A DNA stretch of 5,889 nt from Desulfosporosinus sp. UBA5188 (GTDB lineage: Bacteria > Bacillota > Desulfitobacteriia > Desulfitobacteriales > Desulfitobacteriaceae), in contig DHWG01000075.1 in the NCBI GenBank assembly GCA_002413075.1, positions 1-5,889 of the forward strand, read 5' to 3'. The first letter of the stretch is position 1, and every line of letters begins with the position of its first letter. This document shows positions 1 to 5,220 of the stretch, piece by piece. The notes beneath the pieces are model-generated. The model was not told the origin of the DNA. It did not search any database and saw nothing but the letters and a program-made list of their open reading frames with translations. The translations under genes and the position numbers were made by a program.

Positions 1-108
1 GAGTTCACGGATATGATCGTGGCGCAGCGTGGCTTCCAAGCCAACTCTAGAGTGATCACAGTATCAGATTCCCTCTTGCAAGAGCTCATTGACCTCAAAC
101 GCAATTAA
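1..108 (+). CDS. flgE: Flagellar hook protein FlgE, C-terminal fragment (5' end outside window)
   Basis: The window opens inside a reading frame in frame 1 that ends at TAA 106-108 and gives the last 35 residues of the protein. The segment contains MIVAQRGFQANSRVITVSD followed by LLQELIDLKRN, the C-terminal amphipathic helix shared by hook, rod and hook-associated proteins. The wording VAQRGFQANSRVITxSDxxLQEL is that of FlgE, the hook subunit exported by the flagellar type III apparatus and polymerised on the distal rod. Its position just before flgG, flgB and flgF genes fits. FlgK or another hook-basal body protein shares this helix, so the exact paralogue is inferred from the short tail only. 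The fragment is truncated by the window edge, not by mutation. Confidence 0.85.
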   Translation, partial: EFTDMIVAQRGFQANSRVITVSDSLLQELIDLKRN

Positions 109-127
109 TAATTTGATTTTAAAAGAC

Positions 128-133
128 GGAGGG
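128..133 (+). promoter_or_regulatory. Ribosome binding site of flgG
   Basis: GGAGGG lies 7 nt before the ATG at 141. It supports that start and independent ribosome loading after the flgE stop at 108. Confidence 0.8.
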
Positions 134-140
134 TTGCCGT

Positions 141-932
141 ATGCGCTTAATAGGGACTGCTGCCTCAGGGATCCGTGCGCAGCAGGTAGCGATAGATGCT
201 ATAGCTAATAACATTGCTAATGTAAATACACCAGGATATAAAGCGAATCAGATGGATTTCGCGGAGGCTTTATCCACAGAGGTACGTTCAGGAAGTACAA
301 AAACTGGAGGAAATACAGGCGTGGCGACCTTGGGCGTTGGGGCTGGTGTGATCTATAACGCCAGTGGGACAAATTTCCAGCAAGGCACGTTGGGCCCTTC
401 TGATCGCCCTCTGGATTTGGGGATTAATGGGTCAGGATTTTTTCAGGTAGAGATGCCGGACGGAGCCATGGCTTATACCCGTGTGGGGGCTTTCCAAGTG
501 GATGGGTCCGGGAAAATTGCTGATATGCAAGGAAATGTTGTTCAACCAACTATCGTGATTCCCGCGGACGCAACAGACTTGTCGGTGACTTCTAAAGGCG
601 AAATAACGGGAATTGTGGCAGGAACAAAGACAACATTTGGTCAGATCTTACTGGTGGGATTTCAGAATGCTGAGGGATTACTAAGGAATGGAGACACCCT
701 CTTTATGCCCACCGTTAATTCTGGTGCACCACAGGTCGGTCAACCGGGTAGCACAACAGTGGGTAAGCAGATTTTAGGGATGATTCGTGGTCAGTCTCTA
801 GAACAATCGAATGTTGATTTGGCAGCTTCGATGACGAATCTGATGCAGGTTCAGCGGGCTTATCAGGTCAATGCCAGGCTGGTTTCGGACGGAGATAAGA
901 TGTGGGGCATCGCCAATAGCATGAGGAGGTAA
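141..932 (+). CDS. flgG: Flagellar distal rod protein FlgG (hook-basal body family)
   Basis: The 263-residue product matches the usual FlgG length (about 260). The N-terminal rod motif is at residues 22-34 (ANNIANVNTPGYK). The central domain has GSGFFQVEMPDGAMAYTR and then a VQPTIVIPADATDLSV stretch, which resembles FlgG more than FlgF. The C-terminal helix at about residues 223-256 contains SNVDLAASMTNLMQVQRAY. FlgG forms the distal rod, the drive-shaft segment between the proximal rod and the hook, and is exported through the flagellar type III channel without a cleaved signal. The gene lies 32 nt after flgE, and its stop overlaps the flgB ribosome binding site, so the genes are probably cotranscribed. 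The N-terminus (MRLIGTAASGI) departs slightly from the common MxRSLYTAASG form. FlhP-type naming, as used in Bacillus, would also be reasonable. Confidence 0.88.
   Translation: MRLIGTAASGIRAQQVAIDAIANNIANVNTPGYKANQMDFAEALSTEVRSGSTKTGGNTGVATLGVGAGVIYNASGTNFQQGTLGPSDRPLDLGINGSGFFQVEMPDGAMAYTRVGAFQVDGSGKIADMQGNVVQPTIVIPADATDLSVTSKGEITGIVAGTKTTFGQILLVGFQNAEGLLRNGDTLFMPTVNSGAPQVGQPGSTTVGKQILGMIRGQSLEQSNVDLAASMTNLMQVQRAYQVNARLVSDGDKMWGIANSMRR
924..930 (+). promoter_or_regulatory. Ribosome binding site of flgB, overlapping the flgG stop codon
   Basis: AGGAGGT covers the last two flgG sense codons and the first base of the stop TAA (930-932). It lies 7 nt before the flgB ATG. This arrangement suggests translational coupling of flgG and flgB. 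Confidence 0.8.
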
Positions 933-937
933 AGACC

Positions 938-1336
938 ATGTCAGGTTGGTTAAATGGACCCGTTTTAAATGTTTTGCAAAAAGGGCTTGAGGCTTCGAGT
1001 ATGAGGCAACAGGTACTGTCTAATAACATTGCCAATATAGATACTCCGAGCTTTAAGCGCTCAGATGTTGATTTCCAAACGGTACTGGGTACGGTTTTAG
1101 GTGAAAAAAGTGGAGCTCTTTCCCTGAAGCTGACGGCTCAGAAGCATCTCCCTGGGCTTGCAGATGTCGGTGGGTCGGCGATTGTTACCGATCAATCCAC
1201 CTCCTTGCGTAATGATGGAAACAATGTCGATGTTGATAAAGAAATGACCAATGTGGCTGAAAATGGCCTTTACTATAATTCTCTGACCAGTGCCATCTCT
1301 TCACAATTAGGTTTGCTTCGGATGGTTCTTAAGTAG
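938..1336 (+). CDS. flgB: Flagellar proximal rod protein FlgB
   Basis: The 132-residue product has the normal FlgB length. The N-terminal rod motif is SNNIANIDTPSFKR (residues 28-41). The C-terminus from about residue 90 carries LRNDGNNVDVDKEMTNVAEN followed by LYYNSLTSAI, a hallmark of FlgB that separates it from FlgC and FlgG. FlgB forms part of the proximal rod just above the MS ring and is exported by the flagellar type III apparatus. The ATG is preceded by AGGAGGT and starts 5 nt after the flgG stop. Its setting is unusual: flgB normally precedes flgC and fliE, but here it sits between flgG and an flgF-like gene, and neither flgC nor fliE is in the window. Whether this is the only flgB of the genome cannot be seen. 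Confidence 0.92.
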   Translation: MSGWLNGPVLNVLQKGLEASSMRQQVLSNNIANIDTPSFKRSDVDFQTVLGTVLGEKSGALSLKLTAQKHLPGLADVGGSAIVTDQSTSLRNDGNNVDVDKEMTNVAENGLYYNSLTSAISSQLGLLRMVLK

Positions 1337-1352
1337 GGTGTAATTCAGTAAC

Positions 1353-1360
1353 AAAGGTGG
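1353..1360 (+). promoter_or_regulatory. Ribosome binding site that sets the flgF start at GTG 1369
   Basis: AAAGGTGG ends 8 nt before GTG 1369. An in-frame GTG at 1357 lies inside this site and has no Shine-Dalgarno sequence of its own, so the downstream GTG is preferred. Confidence 0.7.
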
Positions 1361-1368
1361 GGAACAAC

Positions 1369-2112
1369 GTGATTCGAGGACTCTATACATCAGCAACAGC
1401 TATGTTGGCGGCCCAGACTCAAAGCGAGGTTATTGGGGACAATGTAGCGAATGTGAAGACGCCTGGTTATAAAGAACAGCTTGCCAGTAATATTTCTTTC
1501 CCAGCTATGCTGATTGAACGCATGGGAGGAAACTCTTCTCCTGACCCAGTACAGATTGGTTGGCTAGGGACGGGGGTTGGTGTAGATCGTGCAGCCTTAT
1601 CTAATGCTCAGGGTTCATTAGAGACAACGGATCTTAAGACGGATCTGGCATTCACGTCACCAGGCTACTTTGTTGTTCAGACGCCGGTGGGAGACCGCTA
1701 TACGCGAAATGGGCATTTTCAGCTAGATGCGAACGGTATGCTTCAATCTCCTGATGGCTATGCGTTGCAGGGCGAAAAGGGCTCCATAGGTCCCCTCAGC
1801 TCTGAATTTGTTGTCAAGGCAGACGGCACAGTTATGGATCAAGGACAGAAAATTGATCGCTTACGTCTTGTAGACATTCCGGAAGATGCTTTAAAACGTG
1901 AAGGCCAATCCTTATATAGTGCATCTCAGCCGGTTCAAGTATCGACCACTGCGCAGGTCCTTCAGGGGTCTATTGAAGCCTCCAACGTTGATCTTTCTGG
2001 ACAAATGGTTCAAATGATGACCGTCATGAAAGCCTATGAAGCTAATCAAAAAGTGATCCAGATTCAAGACGAGATGTTAGGTAAGGCCGTCAATGAGGTC
2101 GGGAAAATCTAG
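1369..2112 (+). CDS. flgF: Flagellar rod protein, FlgF/FlhO-like (hook-basal body family)
   Basis: With the GTG start at 1369 the product has 247 residues and begins MIRGLYTSATAMLAAQ, as expected for the family. Starting at GTG 1357 would add four residues (MGNN) but lacks a ribosome binding site. The N-terminal rod motif is DNVANVKTPGYK (about residues 24-35). The middle has SPGYFVVQTPVGDRYTRNGHF, and the C-terminal helix contains ASNVDLSGQMVQMMTVMKAY. The protein resembles FlgF, or FlhO of Bacillus, a rod component exported by the flagellar type III system and placed between the FlgB/FlgC rod and FlgG. FlgF and FlgG are close paralogues. The FlgF call rests on the MIRGLYT start, the divergent middle and the presence of a better FlgG upstream. 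The gene follows flgB by 32 nt and precedes cheW by 8 nt. Confidence 0.85.
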   Translation: MIRGLYTSATAMLAAQTQSEVIGDNVANVKTPGYKEQLASNISFPAMLIERMGGNSSPDPVQIGWLGTGVGVDRAALSNAQGSLETTDLKTDLAFTSPGYFVVQTPVGDRYTRNGHFQLDANGMLQSPDGYALQGEKGSIGPLSSEFVVKADGTVMDQGQKIDRLRLVDIPEDALKREGQSLYSASQPVQVSTTAQVLQGSIEASNVDLSGQMVQMMTVMKAYEANQKVIQIQDEMLGKAVNEVGKI

Positions 2113-2120
2113 TAGAGGAT

Positions 2121-2576
2121 GTGGTCTCCATAGCCGTTCAAGCCGTCATTTTCACCTTGGATCAAGAAGAGTATGCGATGCCCATTGATGTGGTTCGGGA
2201 AATCACGCGCATAGGTAATGAGGTACGTACGATTCCGCAGGCGCCTGCTTACGTGCGTGGTCTTGTGAATCTAAGGGGGAAGGCAATCCCGCTGATTGAT
2301 TTGCATGTGCGATTTGGAATTGAGCGTTCTGCCTCCCCCGAGGATCATAATGCCTTTGCATTAATCACTGAAGTCCATGGAAATTACGTGGGCTTTGCTG
2401 TGGACCAAGTCCGAGAGGTGCGAATTTTAGAGAATATCGTTCCACCCCCGCCTCTGGTTACCGCTCCTTTTATTGGCGGAATAGTCAATCTTCCTGATCG
2501 GATTATCATACAACTGATTCCTGAAAAGATTTTAGAAAGTAGCGAAGTTCAGGGACTTAGTCAACTAACTTCCTAG
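2121..2576 (+). CDS. cheW: CheW-type chemotaxis coupling protein
   Basis: The 151-residue product is a single CheW domain of ordinary length. The core signature VRGLVNLRGKAIPLIDLHVR lies at residues 45-64 and is followed by FG. Further conserved parts are FTLDQEEYAMPIDVVREI near the N-terminus, VGFAVDQVREV at about 90-100 and the closing FIGGIVNLPDRIIIQL. CheW links chemoreceptors to the kinase CheA at the cytoplasmic membrane and so controls flagellar rotation. Cotranscription with rod genes fits that role. The closing strand usually reads IxxLDxxKL, but here it is IIIQLIPEKIL, so the usual Asp is missing. The start is uncertain: GTG 2121 is the only ordinary start between the upstream in-frame stop (2094-2096) and the first domain strand, yet its GAGGA sequence is only 1 nt away. 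CheV can be excluded because there is no receiver domain. Confidence 0.85.
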   Translation: MVSIAVQAVIFTLDQEEYAMPIDVVREITRIGNEVRTIPQAPAYVRGLVNLRGKAIPLIDLHVRFGIERSASPEDHNAFALITEVHGNYVGFAVDQVREVRILENIVPPPPLVTAPFIGGIVNLPDRIIIQLIPEKILESSEVQGLSQLTS

Positions 2577-2623
2577 AATAATAGAGAGTTTTAGCAAGGG
2601 CTACTCTTGATGTAGGGTAGTGT

Positions 2624-2630
2624 AAGGAGG
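2624..2630 (+). promoter_or_regulatory. Ribosome binding site of the lytic transglycosylase gene
   Basis: AAGGAGG lies 9 nt before the ATG at 2640. It is a strong site that fixes the start after a 63-nt gap in which I see no convincing promoter or terminator. Confidence 0.8.
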
Positions 2631-2639
2631 CTTATTTGC

Positions 2640-3245
2640 ATGGATGTCGCTCAGATGTTTCTCCTATTTCAGCTTCAACAAATGAATGCGTCATGGAAGA
2701 CCCCGAAAAGTGATCAGACAGGGTCGTCTGAAGCGGGTGAAACAGGCGATTCAAGCTCGCAACTTTTTGCTGCCTTATTTCAAGCCGCTCTTGGGCGCGG
2801 GACAAAGGCTTCTCAAGGGTTAGTCACAGCGCCCACAACGAAAGCGGAAAACGTTGGTTCTCTAGAGGATGTTATTTATTCGATGGCTCAAAAATACGGG
2901 GTTGATCCAACACTAATTAAGCAGGTGGTCAAAGCAGAGTCTGGTTTCAATTCCCAGGCAACGTCTCAGTGTGGAGCCATGGGTTTGATGCAGTTGATGC
3001 CAGGGACCGCTGCTTCCTATGGGGTACAAAATGCTTACGACGTTACACAAAACTTGGAGGGGGGAACGCATTTCTTAAAGGATTTGCTTGATCGCTTTCA
3101 AGGGAATGTACCGCTCAGCTTAGCCGCATATAATGCTGGGCCGGGTGCCGTAGATAAATATAATGGGGTACCACCATATAAGGAAACTCAGGCCTATGTG
3201 CAGAAGATCATGACAGGATTAAAAAATCAGGCTTGGGAAGCCTAG
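2640..3245 (+). CDS. Flagellum-associated lytic transglycosylase (SLT domain)
   Basis: The 201-residue protein has a low-complexity, polar N-terminal region (residues 1-70) and a C-terminal SLT domain (about 74-195). The catalytic glutamate is predicted to be E100 in KAESGFN. It is followed by GAMGLMQLMPGTA (102-114) and AYNAGPGAV (153-161), the three signature blocks of family 1 lytic transglycosylases. Such enzymes cleave the MurNAc-GlcNAc bond of peptidoglycan and form 1,6-anhydro-MurNAc. As the last gene of a rod operon, it may open the wall for rod passage or stator function, comparable in role to SltF or the FlgJ muramidase domain. Bacillus CwlQ is a similar enzyme linked to swarming. 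No signal peptide is visible: the N-terminus (MDVAQMFLLFQLQQMN) is short and not preceded by basic residues. Export through the flagellar apparatus is therefore possible but is inference. Confidence 0.9.
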   Translation: MDVAQMFLLFQLQQMNASWKTPKSDQTGSSEAGETGDSSSQLFAALFQAALGRGTKASQGLVTAPTTKAENVGSLEDVIYSMAQKYGVDPTLIKQVVKAESGFNSQATSQCGAMGLMQLMPGTAASYGVQNAYDVTQNLEGGTHFLKDLLDRFQGNVPLSLAAYNAGPGAVDKYNGVPPYKETQAYVQKIMTGLKNQAWEA

Positions 3246-3256
3246 AATTCACAGCT

Positions 3257-3293
3257 AAAGATGCCAGTTGCCTTCATAGGTGCTGGCATTTTT
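3257..3293 (+). terminator. Intrinsic terminator of the flagellar operon
   Basis: ATGCCAG (3261-3267) pairs perfectly with CTGGCAT (3283-3289). The stem can extend outward through AAAG (3257-3260) against TTTT (3290-3293, including one G-U pair). CCT (3271-3273) and AGG (3278-3280) add an inner stem with a TCAT loop. A run of five T (3289-3293) follows the arm. The hairpin starts 11 nt after the transglycosylase stop, so it ends the flagellar transcript. Confidence 0.85.
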
Positions 3294-3353
3294 AGATGGG
3301 TCCAGCAAGCGTTAGTTTGTGTTAGTCTGTTGTAAAATACAGGATAAATCTTA

Positions 3354-3382
3354 TTGACATTAATAGTGAAAATATATAGAAT
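3354..3382 (+). promoter_or_regulatory. Sigma-A promoter of the rubredoxin-like gene
   Basis: A perfect -35 hexamer TTGACA (3354-3359) is separated by exactly 17 nt from TAGAAT (3377-3382), one mismatch from the TATAAT consensus. It lies after the terminator at 3257-3293 in an AT-rich stretch and would start transcription near 3389, about 40 nt before the ATG at 3429. It is the best promoter in the window and suggests strong basal expression. I see no clear operator palindrome around it. Confidence 0.8.
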
Positions 3383-3411
3383 CGAATTAACTTAAGAATT
3401 ATTACTAAATC

Positions 3412-3419
3412 AAGGAGGG
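3412..3419 (+). promoter_or_regulatory. Ribosome binding site of the rubredoxin-like gene
   Basis: AAGGAGGG lies 9 nt before the ATG at 3429. It is a near-perfect site and strongly supports the 35-codon frame as a real gene. Confidence 0.85.
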
Positions 3420-3428
3420 AAGATTAAT

Positions 3429-3536
3429 ATGGCTATATGGAAATGTTCCCAGTGTAATGCAACGTCTGAAGGCCGTTGCCGTCCAAAAGTTTGCCCGGCC
3501 TGTGGTGCTAGCAAGGAACAAATTGTTAAAGCTTAA
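3429..3536 (+). CDS. RCKP-type rubredoxin-like mini-protein (35 aa)
   Basis: This short gene encodes 35 residues beginning MAIWKCSQCNATSEG. Two CxxC knuckles, C6-x2-C9 and C22-P-A-C25-G, are spaced like a rubredoxin-type iron site or zinc ribbon. Between them is GRCRPKVCPACGA, matching the RCKP-type rubredoxin-like family in which a fifth cysteine (here C17) sits in an RCxP motif. Family members are stand-alone small proteins or the C-terminal domain of rubrerythrin-like proteins in anaerobes. A role in electron transfer or oxygen/peroxide protection is inferred, and zinc binding is possible. The gene has a near-consensus promoter, a strong ribosome binding site and a proper stop (TAA 3534-3536), so it is not a random frame. 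The loop between the knuckles is far shorter than in a full rubredoxin (about 52 aa), so this is not a classical rubredoxin. Confidence 0.88.
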   Translation: MAIWKCSQCNATSEGRCRPKVCPACGASKEQIVKA

Positions 3537-3554
3537 GAGAACAAGAGGCAAATA

Positions 3555-4001
3555 ATGTTAGAGTATTATGGTTATCTTTGGAGTACGACTTGGCCAAATC
3601 TAATAGGTTTGATTTTAATAGGGGCGTTGGTTCTCTCGCGGTTAGTATGGAAATACGTAAGTACTTGGCGACATGCGCATGATGCTTGGGGCTTTCTACT
3701 GCTGGCAGGAAAAACGTTCATATGGATCGTCGTTTTAGGGATTTACACAAAGCTCCTATTATTTTCCCAACCAGATTGGTTGTCTCAACCCTGTTATACC
3801 CAAGGGGCAGTTGCCGGGAAAACCTATGATTCAGCATCAAAGTCCTATGTTTTAGAGGTTCGTAGTGGCTCAGTACAAAACCACTATTATATCGACCAGA
3901 ACGTCTATGAACAGCTTAAAATAGAGGATCAAGTAAAATTAATGTATCTTCCATTACGACGGGAAGTTGTGCGTTGTGAGCTTGTGGGAAGTTTGCTTTA
4001 A
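3555..4001 (+). CDS. Two-helix membrane protein of unknown function
   Basis: I do not recognise this 148-residue protein with certainty. Two hydrophobic segments are visible at about residues 15-32 and 46-70. The loop between them (33-45) is rich in K, R and H, so by the positive-inside rule it is cytoplasmic, placing both termini outside. The C-terminal domain (about 78-148) looks like a small beta-rich fold: GAVAGKTYDSASKSYVLEVR, then YEQLKIEDQVKLMYLPLRRE. This layout loosely recalls DUF2500-type proteins, but that is only a resemblance. The domain holds two cysteines, C80 and C141, which could form a disulfide. AAGAGG (3543-3548) lies 6 nt before the ATG, and the gene starts 18 nt after the rubredoxin-like stop, so the two genes are probably cotranscribed. 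Function cannot be assigned. Confidence 0.75.
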   Translation: MLEYYGYLWSTTWPNLIGLILIGALVLSRLVWKYVSTWRHAHDAWGFLLLAGKTFIWIVVLGIYTKLLLFSQPDWLSQPCYTQGAVAGKTYDSASKSYVLEVRSGSVQNHYYIDQNVYEQLKIEDQVKLMYLPLRREVVRCELVGSLL

Positions 4002-4021
4002 TACAAATAGTCTAATAAAAT
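3993..4021 (+). promoter_or_regulatory. Possible weak sigma-A promoter for the DUF362 gene
   Basis: TTGCTT (3993-3998), a 17-nt spacer and TAAAAT (4016-4021) lie at the end of the membrane-protein gene and in the following gap. The -10 is good and the -35 is poor. It would give a leader of about 40 nt before the TTG at 4067. Readthrough from the 3354 promoter is an alternative, because no convincing terminator separates the genes. Confidence 0.35.
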
Positions 4022-4050
4022 AGGCTTTACAGGTTAATCGTTCGTGGGTA

Positions 4051-4058
4051 AGAAGGAG
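4051..4058 (+). promoter_or_regulatory. Ribosome binding site that sets the DUF362 start at TTG 4067
   Basis: AGAAGGAG ends 8 nt before TTG 4067. The in-frame GTG at 4058-4060 overlaps this site and so cannot use it, which favours the TTG. Confidence 0.7.
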
Positions 4059-4066
4059 TGCTTGTA

Positions 4067-5170
4067 TTGGGTTCAGACGTCTATTTCACTAGCATGAAAA
4101 CAAAACAAGGGGAAAGCCTCATAACAAAACTTGAACATTTGATCGTTCGCGCGGGATTATTGGAGACGATTTCCCCGAAAGACCTAGTAGCGATTAAACT
4201 GCATTTTGGGGAACGTGGAAACCTGGCCTATGTTCGTCCCCAATATATACGGCGCCTCGTGGAGCAGGTGAAATCGAAAGGGGGACGCCCTTTCCTCACC
4301 GATTCCAATACGCTTTACGCTGGTTCCCGTTCGAATGCTGTTGACCATTTAGAGACAGCGATTGAGAATGGTTTTGATTACTCCGTCGTGGGGGCCCCTT
4401 TGGTGATTGCCGACGGTCTCAATGGGAAAGACTATAGTTCAGTGCCTGTTAATCTTAAACACTTTAAAGAAGTGAAAATAGGGAGTGCAGCAGTCCAAGC
4501 CGATGTGTTGTTGGCCGTGACTCACTTTAAAGGGCATGAAGCGACAGGATTTGGAGGCACCTTGAAGAATCTAGGAATGGGTCTAGGTAGCCGTGCTGGA
4601 AAACAACAGCAACACTCAGATTTGTTGCCCCAGGTCAATGAATCGATCTGTATTGCCTGCGGTAAATGTGCTAAATGGTGTCCTGCTGAGGCCATTGTCG
4701 TAGAAGGTAAGGCCAAAATTTCACAAGAGAAATGCATCGGTTGTGGTGAATGTACAGTGACCTGCCCAGTCCGTGCCATTGCGATTAACTGGAAGACTGA
4801 ACCCAATATTATTCAGGAAAAGATTGCTGAATACACCGCGGGTGTGCTTAAAGGTAAAGAGGGAAAAACTGGGTTTATTACCTTTGTCACGGACGTGTCT
4901 CCGCTTTGTGACTGTTGTGGCTGGAATGATGTACCGATTGTCGGGGATATTGGTATTCTCGCTTCCAAAGATCCGATTGCGATTGACCAGGCGGCCGTGG
5001 ACCTAGTGAACCAAGCGCACGGAAACCCGCTTTCTGAGCTTGGAGATCGCCATAACGAAGCGGATAAATTCAGGGTCCTATTCCCTCAGATAGACTGGAC
5101 GCTCCAACTTGCCTATGGTGAAACGATTGGTTTAGGAAGTAGAAACTATGAATTGATTCGAATCGGATGA
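4067..5170 (+). CDS. DUF362 protein with two [4Fe-4S] ferredoxin motifs
   Basis: From TTG 4067 the product has 367 residues and begins MGSDVYFTSMK, as DUF362 proteins usually begin. A start at GTG 4058 would give 370 residues. Residues 1-185 form the first DUF362 part, with VAIKLHFGERGN, a TDSNTLYAGSR loop and THFKGHEATGFGGTLKNLGM. An inserted double ferredoxin follows: CIACGKCAKWCP (C195, C198, C201, C205) and CIGCGECTVTCP (C223, C226, C229, C233), each expected to hold one [4Fe-4S] cluster. The second DUF362 part contains CDCCGWNDVP (C281, C283, C284) and ASKDPIAIDQAAVDLV. No signal peptide or membrane segment is seen, so it is probably cytoplasmic. The family is widespread in anaerobes and its reaction is unknown, so a redox role is inferred from the clusters. 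The stop at 5168-5170 is followed by a 107-nt gap before mecA. Confidence 0.88.
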   Translation: MGSDVYFTSMKTKQGESLITKLEHLIVRAGLLETISPKDLVAIKLHFGERGNLAYVRPQYIRRLVEQVKSKGGRPFLTDSNTLYAGSRSNAVDHLETAIENGFDYSVVGAPLVIADGLNGKDYSSVPVNLKHFKEVKIGSAAVQADVLLAVTHFKGHEATGFGGTLKNLGMGLGSRAGKQQQHSDLLPQVNESICIACGKCAKWCPAEAIVVEGKAKISQEKCIGCGECTVTCPVRAIAINWKTEPNIIQEKIAEYTAGVLKGKEGKTGFITFVTDVSPLCDCCGWNDVPIVGDIGILASKDPIAIDQAAVDLVNQAHGNPLSELGDRHNEADKFRVLFPQIDWTLQLAYGETIGLGSRNYELIRIG

Positions 5171-5194
5171 GAATCATGGTGTATATCCTAATAT

Positions 5195-5211
5195 TTCACA
5201 GAAAAAGTGAA
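5195..5211. repeat. Short inverted repeat in the mecA promoter region
   Basis: TTCAC (5195-5199) and GTGAA (5207-5211) are exact reverse complements separated by 7 nt. The element spans roughly -41 to -25 relative to the predicted mecA transcription start, covering the place of the -35 box. It could be an operator. It is not followed by a T-run, so it is not an intrinsic terminator of the DUF362 gene. Five-base arms can arise by chance. Confidence 0.35.
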
Positions 5212-5220
5212 GGCGTAATA

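Noticed and set aside
2585..2607. Hairpin between cheW and the transglycosylase gene (AGAG/CTCT plus TAGC/GCTA around an AAGG loop)
   Set aside because: The stem is interrupted by a three-base bulge and is not followed by a T-run, so it is not supported as a terminator. Its size is compatible with chance.
3312..3338. Second promoter candidate ending in TAAAAT at 3333-3338 after the flagellar terminator
   Set aside because: The -10 is acceptable, but no -35 hexamer lies at proper spacing and the TTGACA-17-TAGAAT promoter downstream is far better.
4009..4026. Possible hairpin AGTCT/AGGCT after the membrane-protein gene
   Set aside because: There are only five pairs including a G-U, an 8-nt loop and just three T after the stem, which is too weak for a terminator call.
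4026..4054. TTTACA (4026-4031) with TAAGAA (4049-4054) as a promoter for the DUF362 gene
   Set aside because: The -10 match is poor and lies on the ribosome binding site, so the transcript would lack it.
4522..4806. 94-codon open frame on the - strand inside the DUF362 gene
   Set aside because: It is antisense to the ferredoxin region. Its composition (scattered Cys, Pro and His) is what results from reading that region backwards, it has no family resemblance, and the + strand gene is unambiguous.
4773..5006. 77-codon open frame on the + strand inside the DUF362 gene
   Set aside because: It lies out of frame within a well-supported gene, has no ribosome binding site and gives an Arg/Leu-rich sequence without recognisable motifs.
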